Shown here one piece after another: positions 17,375 through 25,115 of a stretch of DNA of 28,809 bases. The stretch spans positions 1 through 28,809 of the forward strand of contig CAZNDN010000039.1 in NCBI GenBank assembly GCA_964571815.1, given 5' to 3'. Each line of letters starts with the position of its first letter. The stretch's first letter is position 1. This stretch comes from CAZNDN01 sp964571815 (lineage in GTDB: Bacteria > Fibrobacterota > Chitinivibrionia > Chitinivibrionales > WJKA01). The position numbers were made by a program, and so were the translations under genes. Below the pieces are notes generated by a model. That model was not told the origin of the DNA. It ran no database searches and worked only from the letters and a program-made list of their open reading frames with translations.

Positions 17375-18529
17375 CTAATGCCGTGGCTTCCTTGTGAGCA
17401 GCCGACGGAGCCTACCAAGGTTCCTCCTCATGTCATTAACATCAATGCTCCGCATATTGTCCGGGAATTCTGCGAGGAGCTTCCAGGGAACTTCACAGAG
17501 AGTCTCGTGTTCCAATTGGAGATCTCGCCGATTCGCGTAGGCCTCCCAGAATGCTACGTAGTCACTCCGGTGCAGTTCTCTTGAAACGGCGGCCACCCAC
17601 GGCACATCATTCAAGCCTGCCCAAACAAAGTTCGGGACGAGCATTCTGTTGCGTCGTTCACGACCAAGCGTAAGCGAAAAGGAAATTGCACCGCGTCGAT
17701 CAATTTCCGCGTGCACCAGCAAGAACTCCTTCGTAATTGCTTTACGATACTGCATCCTGCCGGAATCGGAACGTACCGGAGAGAAGAAGAGGTTACCAAG
17801 GCTGTACATGATAAGGGAACCCTTGAATACCTCAATTCCTTGTATCACATGTGGGTGGTGGCCTATCACAAACGCTGCACCGGCGTTCACAAGTGCATGT
17901 GCAACGGCAACTTGGTCCGGACTTGGATAGCGATAGTACTCACGGCCCCAATGCAGCGACACACAGACTACATCACAGATCCTGGCAAGGTTTTCCACCT
18001 GGGCGCACGCTGCCTCAGTATTTCTGTATGTAGAACATCCAGGCTTGTCATCGGTGGCTGCAACAGCGCCCACAAACGTTTCATCGCTGGTCATTGCCAA
18101 GAAACCGATTCTTCGGTTCTTCTGAATAACGATCACGGGTTTTTGTGCCTCTGGCCGATTCGGCCCTGCCCCGGTGCAATTCAGACCACGGTCATGAATC
18201 AGCTCTCTCGTCCTGAGCATTGCTTCATTCCCGAAATCAAGGATGTGGTTATTTGCAATGGACAGCAGGTTGAACCCAAACCGGGAGCAGAAATCAAGAG
18301 CGCACGAGTGATTGTAAAGGTGGAGTGAAACATCCGGACGGCGTGCGCTGCCATGCCCCAAGGGCGCCTCAAAATTGAGTACGCCAATGTCACTATCCCC
18401 CAGAATCCCCGCAATCGGGCCGAAGGGAGAAAGGTGTTTCCTTCCTTTCCTTTCGGCCCAGGATATGTACTCGGCGCCTAGGAACAAGTCACCTGCAAAC
18501 GTCAACCTGAGATTCTGGGAGTCGTCCAT
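17375..18529 (-). CDS. CapA/PgsA-like metallophosphatase
   Basis: A 384-residue member of the PGA_cap family (calcineurin-like metallophosphatase fold). Metal-ligand motifs are GDLFLG (13-18), NFEAPL (52-57), NNHILDFG (93-100), HWGREY (193-198), GHHPHVIQG (223-231) and SLGN (243-246). All conserved blocks are present. Unlike Bacillus PgsA, it has no N-terminal membrane segment or signal peptide and begins MDDSQNLRLTFAGD, so it is probably cytosolic or peripheral. Homologues are common in polysaccharide loci, where their reaction is mostly unproven. The ATG follows GGAAAGGCTGCA. It lies between the Wzy-like and Wzx-like genes with short spacers, which implies one operon. Confidence 0.87.
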   Translation of the reverse strand: MDDSQNLRLTFAGDLFLGAEYISWAERKGRKHLSPFGPIAGILGDSDIGVLNFEAPLGHGSARRPDVSLHLYNHSCALDFCSRFGFNLLSIANNHILDFGNEAMLRTRELIHDRGLNCTGAGPNRPEAQKPVIVIQKNRRIGFLAMTSDETFVGAVAATDDKPGCSTYRNTEAACAQVENLARICDVVCVSLHWGREYYRYPSPDQVAVAHALVNAGAAFVIGHHPHVIQGIEVFKGSLIMYSLGNLFFSPVRSDSGRMQYRKAITKEFLLVHAEIDRRGAISFSLTLGRERRNRMLVPNFVWAGLNDVPWVAAVSRELHRSDYVAFWEAYANRRDLQLEHETLCEVPWKLLAEFPDNMRSIDVNDMRRNLGRLRRLLTRKPRH

Positions 18530-18591
18530 TGCAGCCTTTCCATTTGGTTTCTGAGCATACCAGTATGGCCATGCGCAGCCTGCCTTAGGGA

Positions 18592-19890
18592 CTATTGCGC
18601 GGCCACCGCGTCAGAATGCTCCTTCGCAACAAACGGACCATTGCTCATAGATGATATGAATGCCAGCAGAAAGAACCAAGCAACGATAATCTGATCAAAA
18701 TAGGACACCGAAATGAAAGAAGCGGAATGTCCGAATAGCGAAGCTCCCATGCACCACAGCATGAAGCGAGAGGGCAGGGGTTGGTCACGGGCAAATCCGA
18801 GAGCTTGCCCAACACCCTGGAACGCCCTCACAAGAACAAAAATGAACAAGCCCATTGTTAGTAGTCCCCCCTTGACCCCCTCGGCGATATATTGATTTGT
18901 TATATCAGCTTTGTTGTCATCAATTGCCAAAGAGCGGGCCATCCAATGAGAGGTCTGTTTAGTTCCCATGAGCCACCACTCGCTGATGTGTGAGAACGCT
19001 TGGTCGATGAGGTATGAACGGTGCCATCCAGTCCCGCCGGTGATCGTACTCACCCGGGCTATCAAATACCATATCGGTGCCTTCATCGCTATTTCCAGCG
19101 CCAAAAGCGTCATTACTATTCCGCGACGTATTGCCTTCATTTGGAAGCGCAAGAACCATGTTACCAATGCCACACCAACAAAGAGGTAAGCCAGCAAGGC
19201 GCCACTTGAGCCGCAATCCATGACAATAAGTGAGCAAGCAACAAAGCCAATGACAGCGAGGGCCTTTCGAGCTGGTTCCTGGAACCAAAGGGCAACCATA
19301 AACGGCATAAGTGTTGCGCCAAACGTGCCCGCAAGTATGGGGTGACGGAAAGGCCCCATTGCCCTCACATCTCCGTATCGTACCATCGAATACAGGGGTA
19401 CGCCACCAAAAATCTGTCCGAACAGGTTTCGTCCAGTGAAGCTTTCAAAAGTCATGAGAAGAGCAAGTGGGACTATGAGTACAGCAAGGTACTCGAATAC
19501 GCGTACTGCGTCGTCAAGCTCCCAAATAAAAAACCTGAATAGAAAGTAAAGCCCTAAGCTATTGTATGCGGCTCCCAAACGGTTGGTGAATGCACCTGTT
19601 GTACGCCACAGCAACGTGTTCATGACTATGCCCGAGATCGTCCACAATACGACAGCTCTGTCCATTCGATTGAAACCGAAACCGTACGCCTCACTGCGAA
19701 TGAAAGCACGCACCCACCCCACAGTCACGAGTATCCTTACGACGGTGAGGTCCAAACCTCCGACCATGATTTTCTGGCCATACGTTACGTAGGTCGCGGC
19801 CAGGAACAACGGCAAGCACGCGAGAGGTCTGGGAACCGACAACAACATGATGCAGAGGACGAGAGTAAGAATGATACCCGGGCCATTCAT
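18592..19890 (-). CDS. O-antigen polymerase/ligase-like membrane protein (Wzy/WaaL type)
   Basis: A 432-residue, very hydrophobic protein with about 11-12 predicted membrane spans and a long loop around residues 270-330 (GGTGWHRSYLIDQAFSH ... TNQYIAEGVKGGLL). The placement of G-W-R/H-S and the N-x-Y-x-x-x-x-x-x-G segment is typical of Wzy_C/O-antigen-ligase loops, which carry out polymerisation or ligation of lipid-linked glycan in the periplasm. Sequence alone does not separate Wzy from WaaL, but the adjacent flippase favours Wzy. The ATG at 19888-19890 has an AGGAG about 14 bases upstream, somewhat far. It follows the GT2 gene by 57 bp. Confidence 0.8.
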   Translation of the reverse strand: MNGPGIILTLVLCIMLLSVPRPLACLPLFLAATYVTYGQKIMVGGLDLTVVRILVTVGWVRAFIRSEAYGFGFNRMDRAVVLWTISGIVMNTLLWRTTGAFTNRLGAAYNSLGLYFLFRFFIWELDDAVRVFEYLAVLIVPLALLMTFESFTGRNLFGQIFGGVPLYSMVRYGDVRAMGPFRHPILAGTFGATLMPFMVALWFQEPARKALAVIGFVACSLIVMDCGSSGALLAYLFVGVALVTWFLRFQMKAIRRGIVMTLLALEIAMKAPIWYLIARVSTITGGTGWHRSYLIDQAFSHISEWWLMGTKQTSHWMARSLAIDDNKADITNQYIAEGVKGGLLTMGLFIFVLVRAFQGVGQALGFARDQPLPSRFMLWCMGASLFGHSASFISVSYFDQIIVAWFFLLAFISSMSNGPFVAKEHSDAVAAQ

Positions 19891-19947
19891 GACAAAGCTC
19901 GTCTCCTAGCGGCGTTGGGATGCAGGACATTGTTCAAGTTGGCCATC

Positions 19948-20820
19948 TTACCGCCATATACTCTTCCTGAACAATAAACGGTTCATCTGTTGTGTGCGGA
20001 GGTAACGGATCACATCCTTTTCACCGTAGCGCTCCGTCCGCGTGAGGTAGCCCTTTAGAAACCCACACATTTGACCCAATGCATCCATGAAGAAAGGTCG
20101 ACGAAACACCCGACATCCGCATTTCACTATCATGAAAAGAGGGTGGTAACCGGATACGTAATTCGCGAATCCGCATTTGAGACTGTTGCGCCAGGAACCG
20201 GCAGCCGCTCCCGTGAATCGGTGATGAGTGAGGATCAACTCTGGAAAACTGCGCGTACTCCAGCCCAGCATGTTTGCTTTCACTTCGTCGAGCGTATCCC
20301 AGCCCGGTGCATGAATTAGCCCCCCGATTGCCTGCCAGCACTCTCTCCTATAGATCTTCGAGGCTCCTCGAACGTGAAATCGCGGTTGCCTCTCAAGGTG
20401 CAGCCCCCCCGGCATGCTGTGGTAGACTTCACCACCACCTATCCCCAATGTGCCGTCGTTGGCAAACTTCTCCAAACACCGCTCAAAGTAAGTGGGCCGA
20501 AAAGACAAGTCACCATCGAGTTTCACAATATAGTCCCACTTTTTGTCACGCACCATAGAAAACCCGTCGTAGAACGCATCGACTACGCCACCGCCTGCCT
20601 TTCTGAACCCGCGGTCTTTTCTTCTGACAAGTATCACCCAGCCAGTTTTGGCGGCTGCCTCTTGGACGATGTCGACCGTCCCATCGTTTGATCCGTCATC
20701 AACTATTATCCATGCGAGGGGCCGAACGCTCTGAGACAGTACGGAGTCTATTGTCATGGGCAAGTACTCGGACTCGTTTCGAACCGGGGTAACTACTACA
20801 TAGTGCGGCGGGGTCCTCAC
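19948..20820 (-). CDS. Family 2 glycosyltransferase
   Basis: A 290-residue GT-A enzyme: VVVTPVRNESEYLP at the N-terminus, IVDDGSNDGT (39-48), metal-binding LDGD (101-104), GWDTLDEVKA (163-172) and the C-terminal HHRFTG ... GFANYVSGY (189-215). The GTG at 20818-20820 has GGAGGA six bases upstream. It has no transmembrane segment apart from a moderately hydrophobic C-terminus. It probably extends the repeat unit. The 1-kb space upstream contains what appears to be a ruined gene of the same class. Confidence 0.88.
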   Translation of the reverse strand: MRTPPHYVVVTPVRNESEYLPMTIDSVLSQSVRPLAWIIVDDGSNDGTVDIVQEAAAKTGWVILVRRKDRGFRKAGGGVVDAFYDGFSMVRDKKWDYIVKLDGDLSFRPTYFERCLEKFANDGTLGIGGGEVYHSMPGGLHLERQPRFHVRGASKIYRRECWQAIGGLIHAPGWDTLDEVKANMLGWSTRSFPELILTHHRFTGAAAGSWRNSLKCGFANYVSGYHPLFMIVKCGCRVFRRPFFMDALGQMCGFLKGYLTRTERYGEKDVIRYLRTQQMNRLLFRKSIWR

Positions 20821-21866
20821 GGTGCTCCTCCGTTCCCAATGCTGTCTCTGTTTTTCGATGAAGTTCTTCTCGGGCTCCTCTGCGCCAAAGCTAACTGAAC
20901 CGGCGGGAGTAGTTTTCTTTTTGCATATGAGGCCAAAGCTGCCGGAGGCTACCTCAGCGAAAGATGAAGGGATTCGGTAAACCTTGTCCCTTTATCGACC
21001 AATTGAGGCGGGTACCCCCGCCCTCCTGAGCCTCCGCATAAGGGAATATGCCGTGAACTGCGGCCGCTTCCCCAAGAAATGGATTTTCAGCTTAAGATAG
21101 AGCTGCATGTGCCAGCCAACACTTAGAGCATGTGTCTCGAAACTCATGTCCCCGCCGGTGAGCTTCCAAACTTATTTCACGCCTTCTAGGTCTCGGCCGA
21201 GGCGGTATCCCACGTATTGTTCGGTACGTCTTCCAAAGCCCGAGAACAATCCTCAGTAGTCTTCTGTATCACCGCTCTCGCTATAGGGCCAGGGAACACT
21301 ATGCCGACGCTTAGAAATACAGCACTGGAAGCCGGCCAAGTGCATGCCAAGCTTGTCTGAGCCTATTCCCGGTAGGAGTTCGCACTATGTAGACGAAACC
21401 GGCGGTGTTTATCTTTTCACCATTTCAAATCAAGGCCCTATCTTCGCATTGGCCTGGGGCACCTCGGCTCTTGCCGCTTTGCTGAACAATGCCAAACACA
21501 CTCTCTGCGACACTTACACCTTCGCCTTTTTTCACTTCCCGTACAGTCGACTACACCATGCTAATGGGGAACTTGAAATCTCAAAGCTTCCGGGCCGGGC
21601 AGTAGTCCTGCGTGTACATTGCCAGGCCCAAATAGCCGGAGGGGAATACTTCCTGAAAAAGAATGGCTCGATCCAACCTCAACCACCCGCTCAAGAACGC
21701 AAGTGACTTCTCTCGCATGCGCTCGTACCGACCAGAGTTTGAGCTATTGCCGTCGCGTAGATCTCTGCCGCCGCTTCCCATTGAAGACCTTGTTCACAAT
21801 GCGAGCCACTGCAACTGGCTGCTTCACCTACATGGTGGCGAACACTGAAGGCGAACACGCCTAGCC
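20821..21866. other. One-kilobase gene-free stretch inside the operon
   Basis: It separates the GT4 and GT2 genes, whereas neighbouring spacers are about 0-250 bp. No intact gene with a ribosome site is found. The minus strand reads as broken coding sequence (20992-21384, annotated separately). Minus-strand text at about 21560-21780 also looks protein-like in alternating frames (for example FPSGYLGLAMYTQDY), which would need several frameshifts. A plus-strand frame at 21344-21706 (120 codons) overlaps this material, has no ribosome site, and is probably its shadow. Confidence 0.5.
20992..21384 (-). pseudogene. Decayed GT2-like glycosyltransferase C-terminus
   Basis: One minus-strand frame from 21384 to the TAA at 20992-20994 is interrupted by TGA (21253-21255) and TAA (21172-21174). 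Read through, it contains SDKLGMHLAGF, then HSVPWPYSESGDTEDY, then GFGRRTEQYVGY, then KLKIHFLGKRPQFTAYSLMR. The order and spacing parallel the C-terminal part of the neighbouring GT2 (DEVKANMLGW ... THHRFTG ... GFANYVSGY). The resemblance is by eye and modest. Upstream coding sequence is not traceable in one frame. Alternatives are a different protein family or non-coding sequence. Confidence 0.35.
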
Positions 21867-23039
21867 TCACCCCGTGAGGCATTCGACGATTTCCAAGAAC
21901 ATGCTCTTGCGCTTTTCCCAGCTGAATTCTTCTACAAATTGTGAGGCTCTCTCGCAGTACCTACGACGCGTTTCAGGGCCGCGATACATTTCGATAATTG
22001 CCTCTGCTAGTTCCTCAGAATCCCCAGCGCGAAAGAACCTCACAACACTCTCATTCAGATAGTGTCTATGGACGCTTGTATCCGATGCAATCACCGGCAC
22101 CCCAAGCATCATGAATTCCAGTATTTTAGTACTGAAAGCTTCGTCGCTGAATTGGTTCCTCAACTTGGGCTCAATACCGATGTCGGCTGTTGCCATGACC
22201 TCAGCGATCTGTTCGATGGACACAATCCCCATGAATCGCACGCAACTGCCGCAGTCAATATTCTGTGAGACATCCCTGAAATACTCCTCGTCTGTACCCT
22301 TGCCGTAGACTTGAAGCTCTATCTCAGGTATGGTCGAACTGGCTAGCTTAACCGCTCGTATTGCCGTTTCAACCCCCTGATGCTTGCTGAGTGTGCCGGG
22401 ATACATGGCTACGAATTTCCCTTGCTGCCGCTTCCGAAAAGAAACTGCAGTGAAGATCTCAGGATCGGGATAGTTCATGATGACAGTGCACTTCTCCGGC
22501 TTGACAGAACGTTCCATGATGCGCCGCCCCCAAATATGGTTGGCGATGATGACGTGATCGGCAAATCCGGCCGAAAAGCGTTCCATCAAGAGCAATAGGC
22601 GAAACATCGCCGATTCTTTCGGCACGCCAAACTTACTAATGGAGAGTTCAGGCACTATATCATGAATATCGAGAATGACCTTCGAACCCGTAAACTTGGG
22701 GACGACGGCGGCAAAAACCTCAAAATCCGGTACAGAATGGACATGTACCAGATCATACCTGTTCTTTAAAGTCCGCAGGGCAAGGAATGCTGCGGACGTC
22801 AGGAGAAACTTGGCCAAGCGATAGAGGTAAATGAGGCTGCTGCGTTCGTTATGCTTCCTATTCTGGATCCGAAACAGATTCACCCCGCGAATATTCCCCC
22901 GAGCATTCTGTTTCGGTTGTCGAAGTGCAACGGCGTCAACATGCCACCCTTCCTTGACAAGCGTTTCGCCGTATCTCCGCACCCTGTTGTCCATCTCGTA
23001 AAAGGTGTAGGCCACCATAACAGCCCGTTTAGCGGTCAT
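21867..23039 (-). CDS. Family 4 glycosyltransferase (GT-B)
   Basis: A 390-residue retaining glycosyltransferase. The N-lobe has RAVMVAYTFYEMDNRVRRYG (acceptor side, GT4-type start) and HVHSVPDF. The C-lobe has MYPGTLSKHQGVETAI and the donor-binding EX7E motif in SDEAFSTKILEFMMLGVPV, followed by IAS. The ATG at 23037-23039 follows AAGGGATTCTTG. A TTG directly in front (23042) is less likely. It resembles WbuB/mannosyltransferase-type EPS enzymes, and the sugar is not predictable. It precedes the gene-free kilobase and is 242 bp from the GNAT gene. Confidence 0.88.
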   Translation of the reverse strand: MTAKRAVMVAYTFYEMDNRVRRYGETLVKEGWHVDAVALRQPKQNARGNIRGVNLFRIQNRKHNERSSLIYLYRLAKFLLTSAAFLALRTLKNRYDLVHVHSVPDFEVFAAVVPKFTGSKVILDIHDIVPELSISKFGVPKESAMFRLLLLMERFSAGFADHVIIANHIWGRRIMERSVKPEKCTVIMNYPDPEIFTAVSFRKRQQGKFVAMYPGTLSKHQGVETAIRAVKLASSTIPEIELQVYGKGTDEEYFRDVSQNIDCGSCVRFMGIVSIEQIAEVMATADIGIEPKLRNQFSDEAFSTKILEFMMLGVPVIASDTSVHRHYLNESVVRFFRAGDSEELAEAIIEMYRGPETRRRYCERASQFVEEFSWEKRKSMFLEIVECLTG

Positions 23040-23281
23040 CAAGAATCCCTTCTGTGCTTAATCTATACTCAACCATTCCAAGCACGGACACACCAGAAGC
23101 AAACACCGGAAGCGAAGCTTACCAGCTGCCACGAGGTTTAGAGTGCCGCTACGCTCCCGCAGAACCAGTGCGGCTCAAAACCTCTGGAAAAACTGTTTCT
23201 CGACAACTCGGGATCGGCATACGTGCTTGACTCCGAGATGTATGGCGATTGGTTCGTGGTCAGACGCGCACTGTAAATCTT

Positions 23282-24001
23282 CTAAATGGCCCCTAGTTGA
23301 TGCCCCCATACAACAGTCTTCAATCCAAAGACCTCGAGACAACGAGCGACCCCGATTTCAAGGAATCCCGCCTTGGCCAACGAACGCTTTTCAGGCATAT
23401 TCCAGACACCGGTGCATGCGTAAATCCTCTGGTGCCCAGAATGGCTCAAGCACCGACTTATGTGGATGAGAAGGATAGTGTTCAGGCCTTTCGCCCTAAA
23501 TGGCTGGAGAATTTCATTGTCAAAAAGCAGTACGTCTTTCTCCATCATCGGTAAGAAATGGGGTTTTACCGATCTCCCGCATAGCGACCACGTGAATCCA
23601 ACCAATGACGACCGTTCCCGAAGGATCCAGATCGACGCCCCCTGTCCAAAGCGCTTCTGCATTTTGCGCGTAAGATTATGCTTACGCCGGTTGAACCCAA
23701 GCATTCTTAGGTCGTCTGCTGAAAGAGACTCCATCGCATCTACACGCTCGACGCAGTAGTCAGAGGAATCAACAGCCGTTGACATGGTGTCACACAAGAT
23801 TTTGCAGAAAACCGCATACCGAGTACCAGGGTGATAGCGCCGGATGAAAACGAACAGGTACCTGCATGCGGTACTGAAGCCTTCCCGTTTCACAAGGTAA
23901 TGAACTCGCAATGGCGCATCGAGAATACGGTGGAGAGCAGCCATGTAGAACTTTCTGCCACCAACCGGTGCGTCTGCAGCTTTCGGCACTGTTTTGTCCA
24001 T
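23282..24001 (-). CDS. GNAT-family N-acetyltransferase
   Basis: A 239-residue protein. The C-terminal two thirds carry the GNAT pattern: beta-strand ASIWILRERSSLVGFTW, then DNEILQPFRAKGLNTILL (an acetyl-CoA-binding RxxG/A-x-G-like turn), then NMPEKRSLAKAGFLEIGVAR, the usual NxxSxxxxxKxGF close. The N-terminal 70 residues are basic and are not GNAT-like. They may form an extra lobe. It would N-acetylate an amino sugar or similar substrate. The ATG at 23999-24001 has a weak GAGG site very close. An internal ATG at 23944 is an alternative start. Gaps of about 240 bp on both sides suggest looser coupling to its neighbours. Confidence 0.72.
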   Translation of the reverse strand: MDKTVPKAADAPVGGRKFYMAALHRILDAPLRVHYLVKREGFSTACRYLFVFIRRYHPGTRYAVFCKILCDTMSTAVDSSDYCVERVDAMESLSADDLRMLGFNRRKHNLTRKMQKRFGQGASIWILRERSSLVGFTWSLCGRSVKPHFLPMMEKDVLLFDNEILQPFRAKGLNTILLIHISRCLSHSGHQRIYACTGVWNMPEKRSLAKAGFLEIGVARCLEVFGLKTVVWGHQLGAI

Positions 24002-24056
24002 GACCTCAAGAACCGCGTGGACAGCTCTTGAAACAACCCTATGGTCGAGCTGTCAC

Positions 24057-24173
24057 TTAACGTTTCAACCGGGAAAACCTCAGAAGAGCTGCCTGAAAGG
24101 TCTTTTTGAAACGCGTGAATGGTTCTGGAACCAAACCATCGACAAGACCGTTGCGACCCAACACGTGGCGCAT
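24057..24173 (-). CDS. Possible 38-residue small protein or gene remnant
   Basis: An open frame from ATG (24171-24173) to TAA (24057-24059), in the 241-bp spacer between the deacetylase and GNAT genes. It reads MRHVLGRNGLVDGLVPEPF followed by TRFKKTFQAALLRFSRLKR, a basic amphipathic composition like the C-terminus of a transferase. There is no good ribosome site. The frame is blocked by a stop about 22 codons upstream of the ATG, so a truncated gene end is as likely as a small gene. Confidence 0.2.
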   Translation of the reverse strand: MRHVLGRNGLVDGLVPEPFTRFKKTFQAALLRFSRLKR

Positions 24174-24242
24174 GGGCTTCTGCCCAAATCCGGTTTCAGT
24201 GCGGAATGGTGTTCTTCACCTTGCGGGACCATTGTCCATGAT

Positions 24243-25115
24243 TCAAGCCGCAGACCGGCAGAAGCGGCCGACTCGAGAAACAGCTCGCTTCAATCGCGTG
24301 AAGGGGGCCATCCAACGATATGCTCCAGACAATTTCAATCGGAACTCCAAGGGCCAATCCGCTGGTTCAACGGCAATCCTACCCCAGGTGTTCTCTTCGC
24401 CCCCTTTCCCTATCGTGGTTGGCAGAATCGTGAATAGCTTCACGTACCCCGCTTGAGAGGCGACCTCATCAACCTGGTTTGAATGCTCCCCATGGGGATA
24501 GCTGAAGAGCGTTATTCTACGCCCACTAATTCGCTCCAAGTGCTCCTTGGATTCCTCGAGTTCTGCGCGGGTTTTAGACTGACTGCACGCTGTGAGTCGA
24601 CAATGAGTCACTGTGTGTGAACCCAACTTCACCAGTGGGTTCCTTGCCAGGTGCCGAAGCTGGTCCTCGGTCATTACCATCTGCTTGCTGAATCTATGCC
24701 CTTCCTGAGGCACCCAGGTGGGCCTCTTCCCAATGCTTCCAGTCGGAACAAAGACCGCAAATGGGATCCTGTATTCAGACAGAACTGGAACAGCAAACTC
24801 CCTCACAGAGGTGAAAGCATCATCGAAGGTCAAGGCACCGTATCGGCGCCGCCCGAACTCGGGGAATGCCTCCCCGGGGGCAATCGGCGTGCAACTCGAT
24901 TTGAAAAGGCGCATCTGCCGCTTGAAGTGGCCAATGTCCTCACCTCTGACGACGTGATAATACAGTACAACACACAAGGTGCGCCGCGGCTTTCGAATGA
25001 GTTGACGTGAGAGGCTTCCCACGCAGTCAAGGCAGAAGAGCGCTATACTCACGGCGAGCTTGATCAATCGAACTGTGATTCTCAATTGTCCAGCCCGTCG
25101 GTTGTCTTTGCACAC
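24243..25115 (-). CDS. NodB-type polysaccharide deacetylase
   Basis: A 290-residue carbohydrate-esterase-4-like protein. The N-terminus has a hydrophobic stretch (LIKLAVSIALFCLDCVG, 17-33) that looks like a membrane anchor. Catalytic features are TFDD (96-99, catalytic base and metal Asp), SHTVTH (166-171, the two metal His) and FSYPHGEHS (204-212, the C-side RxxPxG-like block). It would remove N- or O-acetyl groups from the growing or exported glycan. The frame opens at GTG 25115, overlapping the upstream asparagine synthetase-like gene by 34 bp. A TTG at 25085 would make a 4-bp TTGA overlap and is an alternative. Either way, translational coupling is implied. Confidence 0.85.
   Translation of the reverse strand: MCKDNRRAGQLRITVRLIKLAVSIALFCLDCVGSLSRQLIRKPRRTLCVVLYYHVVRGEDIGHFKRQMRLFKSSCTPIAPGEAFPEFGRRRYGALTFDDAFTSVREFAVPVLSEYRIPFAVFVPTGSIGKRPTWVPQEGHRFSKQMVMTEDQLRHLARNPLVKLGSHTVTHCRLTACSQSKTRAELEESKEHLERISGRRITLFSYPHGEHSNQVDEVASQAGYVKLFTILPTTIGKGGEENTWGRIAVEPADWPLEFRLKLSGAYRWMAPFTRLKRAVSRVGRFCRSAA

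Noticed and set aside
17711..18328. 205-codon plus-strand frame antisense to the CapA-like gene
   Set aside because: The opposite strand carries every CapA metal motif, and this frame has no recognisable domain.
21344..21706. 120-codon plus-strand frame in the gene-free kilobase
   Set aside because: No ribosome site, no recognisable domain, and it overlaps protein-like minus-strand text, so I treat it as a probable shadow, though less firmly than the others.
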